From: Pseudomonadota bacterium
GTDB lineage: Bacteria > Myxococcota > Bradymonadia > UBA4248
NCBI GenBank assembly: GCA_017629415.1
Contig: JAGBXG010000477.1
Coordinates: forward strand, 1-8,035
DNA length: 8,035 nt
Direction: 5' to 3'
Shown here one piece after another: positions 1 to 5,885 of this stretch; position 1 is the stretch's first letter, and each line of letters starts with the position of its first letter. The notes under the pieces are model-generated. The model was not told the origin of the DNA, searched no databases, and saw only the letters and a program-made list of their open reading frames with translations. The position numbers were made by a program, and so were the translations under genes.

Positions 1-2318
1 ATGTCGATACAGATAATGATACGACACCGGACTGCCAAGATTTGGATGCTGACAATGATACCCTTCCCGATTCCGTAGAAGCGCGCAATGACAGCAATCC
101 ATCCTTGAAACCCGCCGATTCAGATTATGATAGGGAATATGATTTTATGTCGTCTGACTCGGATAATAATGGCATTCCCGACATGTACGAAGGCTGCCCG
201 GATCCTCTCTTTCCCTATACAGGACCAGATTCGCCCAAGCCAACAGCCGTTTGTGAAACACCCATTGACACGGATGGCGACACTTTGCCGGACTATTTGG
301 ACGATGATAACGATGGAGATACAACCGTGGATTTCATAGAAATCTATGGTGTCACGACGAATACAACGCCCTCTGTACCCGGACGAAAATGCGGTAATGA
401 ACCTTGTGCTGCCGGCACAACGTATGCCCCATGGGACAGCGATGGGGATACCATCTACGATTATAATGACACAGACTCTGATAACGATATGCTTCCCGAT
501 GAACTGGAAGGTGTCAATGACTCAAACCATGATAATGTCCTGGACAGATATTCTGTCGATTCTGACGGGGATACTTTGCCAGATGGGCAGGAAGTGGGAA
601 CAGATGGTCTGCCGCTGAAATTTGAGACATCCGCCGGTGACACCATCTATTGTTTCCAAAGTATCGACTGCGATCTCGATGGTTTGAAAGATGACAGCGA
701 ACCCGTGTGCAACGGCGTTTCAGGTGTGAATAATCCTGATACCGACGGCGACAGTTTTATGGATACTTCTGAATTGGCTGCAGGCATTTATGCGGCAGAA
801 CATGGGCTCCTGGACGGGTCTTCCATTGCGGATGCCAACAGTATTGTCTGCGATCCCAATCTCGGGGTGACTGACGTTTTCGATTTCTATTTTGAATTGC
901 CTTGGCAAGGCCCCAAAAAAGACGATTTGCTCGAATTTATCCCTAAAGTTTCGAAACTCGACCTCGTCTTTAATGTCGATACAACAGGGTCAATGACTCA
1001 AGCTATCCAAAATGTTAAAAACAATGTAGGAAATATCATTCATCAGGTTCAAAGCATGGTGCCGGATTCCGGATTTGCACTCGTCAACTTTGACGATTAT
1101 CCCACTGGCGTAGGCTATATGGGGCATCTTTCCGACGGGACGCCTGTCGTCTATCCCTACGGAGAAGCCAGCTCCGGCGATCTTCCTTTCCGAGTGTTAG
1201 GCAAAATATCGACAAAACAATCTGTCGTTCAGGGCTATACCCAAAACAGTCTTTTCACGACACGCAATGGCGCAGACGGCGCCGAAAGCGGCACAGAATC
1301 TTTGCACCATATCCTGACAGGAAAAGGTACACAGTGGACAGCCGGCAGCTATACCGGATATTTTCTGTACAGCTCAAACCAAGCTTATTACACGACATTT
1401 TCTTGGTCATCCGGCAATATTCCCGACAACATTAATGCCCCCAACACATGGGGCGGTGTCGATTTCCGATCCGGTTCATTGCCCGTCATCGTACATACGA
1501 CCGATGTCTATTCCCATGACAGATCAAGTGTCTATAATTACGCCGTTCAAAACGAATTTGCTTATAACAATTATAACAACTCCATCCCCAATCCCCATTA
1601 CACCGCCGATATCGTGCCCAAATTCAAAGAAACCGGAGCTCGCGTGATTACCCTCGGAGTTCCCAATCAAAATGGACAAGTGCTCGCCAACGAAATGAAT
1701 CAGATGACAACATGGGCACGGGAATCCAATGCGATTGTTCCTGCTTGTGCTTTTGAAGGCGCCTGCGGATATAACAAATGCTGTCTCGGATCACAAACCG
1801 TCGCTTCCGAAACCATCAACGGCCGCGATAACCAATGCATTTTGTACTATACAAGCGCACAAACCGATGTTTCAACTTACATCACGAAAGGTGTCGATGC
1901 GCTTGTCAAATACGGTACTTATGAAGTTGCCACACAAATCATCGGGGAACCGATTCCCGGTTCATCCGTAGACACTTCGTGCTTTATCAAGCAAGTCACG
2001 GCAACAGCTTATATTGCTCCGCCCAATGAACCTGAAAAATCATGTAACCCCGTGGCTGAACCAACTTCTGTGAATGGGGCAAATTATTTGAATGGATTTG
2101 AAAACTTTGCACCCGGTACTTCAGATCCCAATCGCGAAGGTGCAAAACTCCATTTCACGGTATACGCACAAAATGACAATTGTGTTCCAGCAACTGAAGA
2201 AGCCCAAATCTTCCGCGCCTATATCGATGTGATTAACCCCACAACGGGGCTTGTTTTTGGCAAACGTCAGGTTTCTATTATCGTGCCTGGAGAAATCAAT
2301 CACGACCAAATCAACTGA
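1..2318 (+). CDS. Secreted VWA-domain protein with Asp-rich calcium-binding (TSP3-like) repeats, 5' end outside window
   Basis: The reading frame is open from the window edge (first complete codon at 3), so the true start and any signal peptide lie upstream; 771 residues are visible. Residues about 1-255 hold some eleven DxDxDxxxD-type motifs (such as DADNDTLPD, DTDGDTLPD, DSDGDTIYD, DTDGDSFMD), the pattern of thrombospondin type 3 and related extracellular calcium-binding repeats. Residues about 318-590 form a VWA domain. Its first metal-site motif DTTGSM starts at residue 326 (nt 978), GADGAESGTES follows, and the strand VIVHTTD ends at Asp501. A long Tyr/Trp/Ser-rich stretch (nt about 1326-1470) interrupts the domain. 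The remainder is Cys-rich (CAFEGACGYNKCC) followed by a probable beta-rich tail, with no terminal membrane anchor. Such proteins act outside the cell in adhesion or calcium-dependent binding; the exact role here is unknown. The VWA and repeat calls are firm, the biological role is not. Confidence 0.88.
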   Translation, partial: VDTDNDTTPDCQDLDADNDTLPDSVEARNDSNPSLKPADSDYDREYDFMSSDSDNNGIPDMYEGCPDPLFPYTGPDSPKPTAVCETPIDTDGDTLPDYLDDDNDGDTTVDFIEIYGVTTNTTPSVPGRKCGNEPCAAGTTYAPWDSDGDTIYDYNDTDSDNDMLPDELEGVNDSNHDNVLDRYSVDSDGDTLPDGQEVGTDGLPLKFETSAGDTIYCFQSIDCDLDGLKDDSEPVCNGVSGVNNPDTDGDSFMDTSELAAGIYAAEHGLLDGSSIADANSIVCDPNLGVTDVFDFYFELPWQGPKKDDLLEFIPKVSKLDLVFNVDTTGSMTQAIQNVKNNVGNIIHQVQSMVPDSGFALVNFDDYPTGVGYMGHLSDGTPVVYPYGEASSGDLPFRVLGKISTKQSVVQGYTQNSLFTTRNGADGAESGTESLHHILTGKGTQWTAGSYTGYFLYSSNQAYYTTFSWSSGNIPDNINAPNTWGGVDFRSGSLPVIVHTTDVYSHDRSSVYNYAVQNEFAYNNYNNSIPNPHYTADIVPKFKETGARVITLGVPNQNGQVLANEMNQMTTWARESNAIVPACAFEGACGYNKCCLGSQTVASETINGRDNQCILYYTSAQTDVSTYITKGVDALVKYGTYEVATQIIGEPIPGSSVDTSCFIKQVTATAYIAPPNEPEKSCNPVAEPTSVNGANYLNGFENFAPGTSDPNREGAKLHFTVYAQNDNCVPATEEAQIFRAYIDVINPTTGLVFGKRQVSIIVPGEINHDQIN

Positions 2319-2339
2319 TTCAGCCTTGGGGGATGTAAG

Positions 2340-2371
2340 GTGTTCGCCGGAGTTTTGCCTTCGGCGAACAC
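2340..2371 (+). terminator. Hairpin just after the VWA gene, probable terminator
   Basis: A perfect 10-bp inverted repeat, GTGTTCGCCG (2340-2349) and CGGCGAACAC (2362-2371), encloses a 12-base loop and begins 21 bases after the VWA stop codon. It is followed by AAATTTT rather than a clean T run, so it is an imperfect intrinsic terminator. It sits between convergent genes, where a stop signal is expected. The stem is seen directly; termination is inferred. Confidence 0.55.
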
Positions 2372-2374
2372 AAA

Positions 2375-2467
2375 TTTTGGGGGGCTTGAGCCCCAAATCT
2401 CGCCAAGGGGCTCAAGCCCCTTGGAACCCACCATAGGGACTTACGGTTTTGTAAGTTTGACGGCAAC
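2375..2467. repeat. Dispersed intergenic repeat, copy A
   Basis: This stretch aligns by eye over nearly its whole length with 5420-5507. Shared blocks in the same order are TTTTGGGG, AGC-CC-AAAT, GGGGCT, AACCC, an AT-GG-A segment, TTTTGT-AGTT and CGG. The last 21 bases (2447-2467) match the tandem unit at 5487-5507 at 16 of 21 positions. It lies in the convergent gap between the VWA gene and the M16 lipoprotein gene and contains strong hairpins. Two non-coding copies about 3 kb apart suggest a family of small genomic repeats, such as a REP-like or MITE-like element. No transposase is nearby. Confidence 0.6.
2381..2424. terminator. Nested strong hairpins between convergent genes
   Basis: GGGGCTTGAGCCCC (2381-2394) and its exact reverse complement GGGGCTCAAGCCCC (2407-2420) can form a 14-bp stem with a 12-base loop. 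Alternatively, the right arm folds alone: CCAAGGGGC (2403-2411) pairs with GCCCCTTGG (2416-2424) across a TCAA tetraloop. The two folds exclude each other. A further 6-bp stem ACTTAC/GTAAGT lies at 2439-2456, about 16 bases past the stop of the minus-strand M16 lipoprotein gene. No T run follows on either strand, so termination here, if any, would be bidirectional and not of the classic intrinsic type. Confidence 0.45.
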
Positions 2468-2472
2468 AAAAT

Positions 2473-3975
2473 CTATGGTGTGATAAGCTTGCCCTCAAAA
2501 TCTCGAAATTCAGGTTCAGGCAATGTGATATCTTCGACTTGAACGGCTTTCAGCTGTTCGAGGATCGTCTTTTTATCCCCGACAAGTGTGATGGTAGCCT
2601 GTTGGGGTGTCGGAAACTCCTGGGCAATTTGATTGAAATCGGCGAGCGTGTAGTTTTGGAGTTCTCGGGCAAATCCATTGATGGCATCGGTGGATTTACG
2701 GTTCATGTAAAGCCCTGCAATCGTTGCTAAAACACCAGATTGTGTTTCAAAAGATTGTACGAGTTCAGATTTCCATGTTTCACGAGCGCGTTCAAACTCC
2801 TCTTGAGTGAAATCCCCTTTGGGAAGTCTTGATAATTCTTTGAGGAATTCTGTCAATGCAGCGCCTGTAACTTCACTGGCCACCGAAGACGATGAAACGA
2901 GCACGCCGGCCAATTTCTGTGCGGCGACACCGGCATTGGCGCCATAAGAAAATCCTTTATCTTCGCGGATATTTTGCATCAGGCGACTGGTAAAACTGCC
3001 ACCAAACGGAATATTGACGAATTGCCAAGTCAATGTTTTCATGGAAGTAGCAACAACTGCAGGCTGATAGATGCGAATGACGGTTTGGGGTGCATCCGGT
3101 TTATCGACAATGGTCAGACGCAGTTTGGGTTCTGGAATGACGGGCAAGGTTTCTTGAACTTCGACACGTTGAACAGGCATTTTGCCAAATCGCACGTTTA
3201 ACAAATTGCGGAAATCTTCAGCAGGCATATCGCCGACCGCCATAAAAGCCGCTTTATTGGGGGTAAAAAGTTCGGCATAAGCGGCTTTCAGGTCATCGAC
3301 TGTCATTTGGGATATGGTATCAATATAGCCATCTGTAGAACGCGCATAGGGATGTTCTTCGCCGAAATAGGCACGATTTGAGGCCAATTTAGCCAAGGCA
3401 TTGGGATTATCACCGCGTTGTTTTAAGCCATTGAGCATAATTTTCTGCAAACGTTCAAAGGCGTCTTGAGCAAAATCCGGCTTTAACCAGATATCACTCA
3501 TGATATCGATTGATTGTTCGAAGTACTGCGTCAGAGACTGAACGGTCATAAATGCGGCATCTTGGGTCACAGATGGACTGATGGCAGCGCCTAAAAGTTC
3601 AATTTCGTCGGAGATTTGCTGAGCTGTTTTGCCATTGGCACCTTCTTTAAGCATGGCAGCAGTTAAGCTTGCACGTCCGGCTTTATGGGCAGGATCAACA
3701 GATGCGCCGTCTGTAAAAACAACGCGCATGGTCATCAGCGGAATCATGGGTTGATGGACATACCATACGGGAATGCCGTTATCGAGGGTCATGATTTCAG
3801 GTGTGACATGCTGAAACAGCTTGGCAGGCGGAATTTCGGGAAGACTGTAAGTATTCATAGTTTGATTTGTCATCGTATTTTCGGCCGCAGTTTGCGGAAT
3901 CATTGCAGTGGGAACAGATTGACATGCGCTCATTACCAGCGCAAGTATGCCTAAGATACAAACGCGTTTTTTCAT
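2473..3975 (-). CDS. Peptidase M16 family lipoprotein lacking the zinc-binding motif (non-catalytic partner)
   Basis: This is a 500-residue protein with two M16-type lobes. It opens with MKKRVC, a hydrophobic stretch and LVMSAC-Q, a lipoprotein signal with Cys18 as the probable lipidated residue; Gln at +2 favours the outer membrane in Gram-negative sorting. In the first lobe, the place of the HxxEH zinc motif is taken by SLTAA (residues 103-107, within AGRASLTAAMLKEG), so it should not cleave peptides itself. The second lobe keeps the family's substrate-site pattern: GGSFTSRL near residue 325, then REDKGFSYGA (Arg330, Tyr344). Paired M16 proteins, one catalytic and one not, are a known arrangement, as in mitochondrial processing peptidase and several bacterial pairs. 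Start choice: AGGA at 3983-3986 lies 7 bases before the ATG, and the ATG directly follows the upstream gene's TAA. M16 membership is firm; partnership with the upstream gene is inferred. Confidence 0.9.
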   Translation of the reverse strand: MKKRVCILGILALVMSACQSVPTAMIPQTAAENTMTNQTMNTYSLPEIPPAKLFQHVTPEIMTLDNGIPVWYVHQPMIPLMTMRVVFTDGASVDPAHKAGRASLTAAMLKEGANGKTAQQISDEIELLGAAISPSVTQDAAFMTVQSLTQYFEQSIDIMSDIWLKPDFAQDAFERLQKIMLNGLKQRGDNPNALAKLASNRAYFGEEHPYARSTDGYIDTISQMTVDDLKAAYAELFTPNKAAFMAVGDMPAEDFRNLLNVRFGKMPVQRVEVQETLPVIPEPKLRLTIVDKPDAPQTVIRIYQPAVVATSMKTLTWQFVNIPFGGSFTSRLMQNIREDKGFSYGANAGVAAQKLAGVLVSSSSVASEVTGAALTEFLKELSRLPKGDFTQEEFERARETWKSELVQSFETQSGVLATIAGLYMNRKSTDAINGFARELQNYTLADFNQIAQEFPTPQQATITLVGDKKTILEQLKAVQVEDITLPEPEFRDFEGKLITP

Positions 3976-5355
3976 TTAAGGTTCCTGTGTCATCATCTCA
4001 GCTTTAGGCACGACAATCATAGTTGCCCTGCGACTGTCATCTGTGAACAGAGTTCTGACAGTTTCCATCAGCGATGTCGTCGTGGCTTCGCGATATCGTT
4101 TGAGGTCTCCGCCAGGAAAATCTGTGGAATGGGCAAAAAATACAAAGCTGTTAAAGCTATCCGCGCGAGATGAAATCGACTGAAGCTGTTTAACAAAAGC
4201 GGTTTCAATGCTGTTTTTGGTACGGCTGAATTCGTCTTCTGTGATGCCTTCTTTGACAATTTCTTGGAGTACAGTCAGGATTTCAGCCTCAAGTACTTCA
4301 AGAGAAACACCCGGTAACGGCATGGCATCAATTAAAAATAAGGAAGCTCGTCCGGATAATTGGCCGCATGAAACATTGGAAGCGACTTGTTTTTCATAGA
4401 CCAAACGATTGATGAGCCGAGAGTTTTGACCTTTACACAAAATGTTAGACAAAATATCGAGTTCAGCATCGCCTTTTGCCATGACAGCAGGCGAATGCCA
4501 AAGCATCGTCAAGCGCGGTACTTGTACATTATCTTCAATCGTCAGACGTGATTTCACGGGCATGGTAATTTGAGGTACGTCAACAACTGGCGGTTTAGGA
4601 CGTGCCTGAATGGCGCCGAAATACTTTTCAATCAAAGCTCGCGCGTGAACAGAATCGAAATCGCCGCCGACAACCAGTGTGGCATTGGCAGGAACATAAT
4701 AGGTCTGGAAAAAGTCAATGACATTGTCGACAGTAGCTGCCTGAATATCTTCGACTGAACCGATGACCGGATGACCATACGGATGGTTTTCGGGATACAT
4801 CATTGTCGGCATTTCGAGCCACATTTTGCCATAGGGCTGATTTTCATACGATTGTCGACGTTCGTTCAATACAACTTCACGCTGTTTATCGAGTTTATCT
4901 TGAGTCATAGCATCTGCAAGATGTGCAAAGCGATCGGCTTCAATAAATAAAACAGTCTCAAGCATATTTTCAGGTGCAACCGTATAATAATTCGTCACAT
5001 CCTCGCGAGTAGAAGCATTGTTTGAACCACCGCCGCTTTCAAGCAGAATATCGATATTAGGGACTGTTTCAGTCCCCATAAACATCAAGTGTTCAAACAG
5101 GTGCGCAAACCCAGTGCGTCCCACGCGTTCGTCTTTCGCACCAACATCAAACCAAAGATTGACGGCAATAATCGGCAAACTGTTATCGCGCAGTAAAAAC
5201 ACGCGAAGACCGTTTTCGAGTCGAAATTCCTCAAATGGCATCGAAACTGTTTCTTGAACTTTGGGCGCCATATTAACCTCCTGAGCTGACGCATTCTGCA
5301 TACCGAACGCAAGACTAAGCGCCGCCATACAGCTAAAGATAAGGGCTTTTTTCAT
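3976..5355 (-). CDS. Secreted zinc-dependent peptidase, family M16 (catalytic subunit)
   Basis: This is a 459-residue protein. MKKALIFS plus a hydrophobic core and NASA-QE gives a Sec signal peptide, with likely cleavage after residue 24, so the protein works in the periplasm or envelope. The inverted zinc motif HLFEH (His85, Glu88, His89) sits in GFAHLFEHLMFMGT. A distal Glu165 in REVVLNERRQS lies 75 residues beyond, the spacing expected for the third zinc ligand. The second lobe has NSRLINRLVYEKQVAS (from residue 311), the usual C-lobe signature. The length fits single-chain bacterial M16 proteases that act as two-chain complexes. The start at 5355 is preferred over the adjacent ATG at 5358 because AAGG at 5362-5365 is 6 bases away. 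A start at 5403 would put 16 polar residues before the signal peptide and is rejected. The gene is directly followed by the non-catalytic homologue. The substrate is unknown. Confidence 0.93.
   Translation of the reverse strand: MKKALIFSCMAALSLAFGMQNASAQEVNMAPKVQETVSMPFEEFRLENGLRVFLLRDNSLPIIAVNLWFDVGAKDERVGRTGFAHLFEHLMFMGTETVPNIDILLESGGGSNNASTREDVTNYYTVAPENMLETVLFIEADRFAHLADAMTQDKLDKQREVVLNERRQSYENQPYGKMWLEMPTMMYPENHPYGHPVIGSVEDIQAATVDNVIDFFQTYYVPANATLVVGGDFDSVHARALIEKYFGAIQARPKPPVVDVPQITMPVKSRLTIEDNVQVPRLTMLWHSPAVMAKGDAELDILSNILCKGQNSRLINRLVYEKQVASNVSCGQLSGRASLFLIDAMPLPGVSLEVLEAEILTVLQEIVKEGITEDEFSRTKNSIETAFVKQLQSISSRADSFNSFVFFAHSTDFPGGDLKRYREATTTSLMETVRTLFTDDSRRATMIVVPKAEMMTQEP
3983..3986 (-). 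promoter_or_regulatory. Shine-Dalgarno of the M16 lipoprotein gene inside the catalytic M16 gene
   Basis: AGGA lies within the last codons of the upstream gene, 7 bases before the downstream ATG. The upstream TAA (3978-3976) touches that ATG (3975-3973), so ribosomes finishing the first gene can re-initiate at once. This supports coupled, roughly balanced synthesis of the two M16 chains. Confidence 0.7.
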
Positions 5356-5361
5356 CATAGA

Positions 5362-5365
5362 CCTT
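5362..5365 (-). promoter_or_regulatory. Shine-Dalgarno deciding the start of the catalytic M16 gene
   Basis: AAGG in the minus-strand leader AAAAGGTCT precedes two consecutive ATG codons. The spacing is 3 bases to the first and 6 to the second, favouring the second (5355). The leader just upstream is very A/T-rich (a run of A's on the minus strand, about 5380-5386). I see no convincing -35/-10 pair. Confidence 0.6.
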
Positions 5366-5388
5366 TTGTTATTTGATATTTTTTTAGT

Positions 5389-5416
5389 GGAGCTCTGCCC
5401 CACGGTGTACGCAATG
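5389..5416. repeat. Partial copy of the dispersed repeat
   Basis: GGAGCTCTGCCCC, then TGTA and CGCAATG, parallels GGGGCTGAGCCTC, TGTA and CGCAATGG at 5449-5476 in the same order and nearly the same spacing. It looks like the right half of the element, placed directly before the full copy B. The match is short and judged by eye. Confidence 0.35.
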
Positions 5417-5419
5417 TTC

Positions 5420-5507
5420 TTTTGGGGCTAAGCACCAAATTACACCATGGGGCTGAGCCTCTTGTAACCCGCAATGGATTTGACGTTTTTGTGAGTTAGC
5501 CGGGTAC
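5420..5507. repeat. Dispersed intergenic repeat, copy B
   Basis: This is the counterpart of 2375-2467 in the same orientation relative to the plus strand. It keeps the TTTTGGGGCT start, CACCAAAT, GGGGCTGAGCC, AACCCGCAAT, TTTTTGTGAGTT and CCGGG. Its hairpins are more degenerate than in copy A: the GGGGCT/AGCCTC stem contains a wobble. Unlike copy A, it sits between two co-directional minus-strand genes, so it is not simply a terminator belonging to one type of junction. Confidence 0.6.
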
Positions 5508-5528
5508 TTTTGTGAGTTAGCCGGGTAC
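5487..5528. repeat. Perfect 21-bp tandem duplication
   Basis: Two identical 21-base units lie head to tail at 5487-5507 and 5508-5528. Each begins TTTTGTGAGTTAG and ends CCGGGTAC. The first unit is also the right end of dispersed repeat copy B, and a diverged single unit (16 of 21 identical) ends copy A at 2447-2467. So the duplication happened at the edge of copy B. Confidence 0.9.
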
Positions 5529-5593
5529 TGATAACTATCTTTTTGGGAAAACTGGGGACCCACTCCACATTTTTCATCCGTCATGGTGGGCGA

Positions 5594-5604
5594 CCGCGAA
5601 GCGG
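5594..5604. repeat. Short GC-rich hairpin in the xseB-M16 interval
   Basis: CCGC (5594-5597) and GCGG (5601-5604) pair across GAA (TTC on the minus strand). Outer bases add little beyond the weak CGTCA (5579-5583)/TGACG (5630-5634) match. It lies about 60 bases past the xseB stop on the minus strand but has no T run, so I do not call it a terminator. Confidence 0.4.
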
Positions 5605-5663
5605 CATAGGGTGAGATGAATGCACCTCTGACGAAGAAATTGCGCCAAATGACGAGCAAAAAA

Positions 5664-5885
5664 TTAGTTTTCGGGACGACTGATCGTTTCAAGCCGTTTC
5701 AATGCTTCATCAATTTCAATCCCCGTATGCGCCAATTTGTTTTGACATCGTTCAATCAGCATCGTGGCTTCTTTGACCAGACCGAGCATATCGTCGATAT
5801 CACAGTCCCTGCCGTTTAATACGGCAATAATGTCTTGAATGCGCTGAATATCGTTTTTGTATTTAATCTGTTCGTTATTTTCCAT
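5664..5885 (-). CDS. xseB: Exodeoxyribonuclease VII small subunit
   Basis: This is a 73-residue protein, the usual size for XseB. It is almost all helical, and the pattern DIQRIQDIIAVLNG, then DIDDMLGLVKEAT, LIERCQNKL and EIDEALKRL matches the family layout: two amphipathic helices with the 'L-E-A-L--(V/F)-E(G/A)---(I/A)--C---L' core. Several XseB chains bind one XseA to form the nuclease that degrades single-stranded DNA to acid-soluble oligonucleotides in the cytoplasm. The start at 5885 is chosen because AAGGA at 5894-5898 is 8 bases upstream; a longer reading from 5930 would add a basic 15-residue tail inside xseA with no such site. The gene overlaps the end of xseA by 11 bp, suggesting translational coupling. 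Identity is strongly supported by the position next to xseA. Confidence 0.93.
   Translation of the reverse strand: MENNEQIKYKNDIQRIQDIIAVLNGRDCDIDDMLGLVKEATMLIERCQNKLAHTGIEIDEALKRLETISRPEN

Larger units (their letters stand above)
5356..5663. other. Gene-free interval of about 300 bases between xseB and the M16 pair, mostly repeats
   Basis: Read left to right, it holds the M16 leader (5356-5388), a partial repeat copy (5389-5416), dispersed repeat copy B (5420-5507), a 21-bp tandem duplication (5487-5528) and a block without recognised homology (5529-5663) with a small GC hairpin at 5594-5604. A minus-strand frame can be read through much of it, but it spans the repeats and has no supporting start, so I do not call a gene. 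A promoter for the M16 operon should lie here, but none is clear. The only T run after the xseB stop (5658-5663, read on the minus strand) lacks a preceding stem. Confidence 0.6.

Noticed and set aside
42..44. TTG at 42 as the start of the VWA protein
   Set aside because: The frame continues upstream to the window edge with the same repeat pattern (VDTDNDTTPD), so 42 is internal.
2319..2472. CRISPR array or tRNA in the hairpin-rich convergent gap
   Set aside because: There are no regularly spaced direct repeats with spacers, and no cloverleaf or T-loop signature; the structure is explained by inverted repeats.
5356..5403. Longer start for the catalytic M16 protein (MGQSSTKK...)
   Set aside because: It would bury the signal peptide behind 16 polar residues; the ATG at 5355 begins a normal signal peptide and has an AAGG site 6 bases upstream.
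5652..5670. T run on the minus strand directly after the xseB stop as an intrinsic terminator
   Set aside because: No stable stem precedes the T run; only short A/T pairing is possible.
5384..5692. A 102-codon minus-strand reading frame overlapping the end of xseB and the repeat interval
   Set aside because: It is built from the repeat sequences (the 21-bp duplication gives a YPANSQK duplication), overlaps xseB, has no plausible ribosome site and shows no domain pattern.
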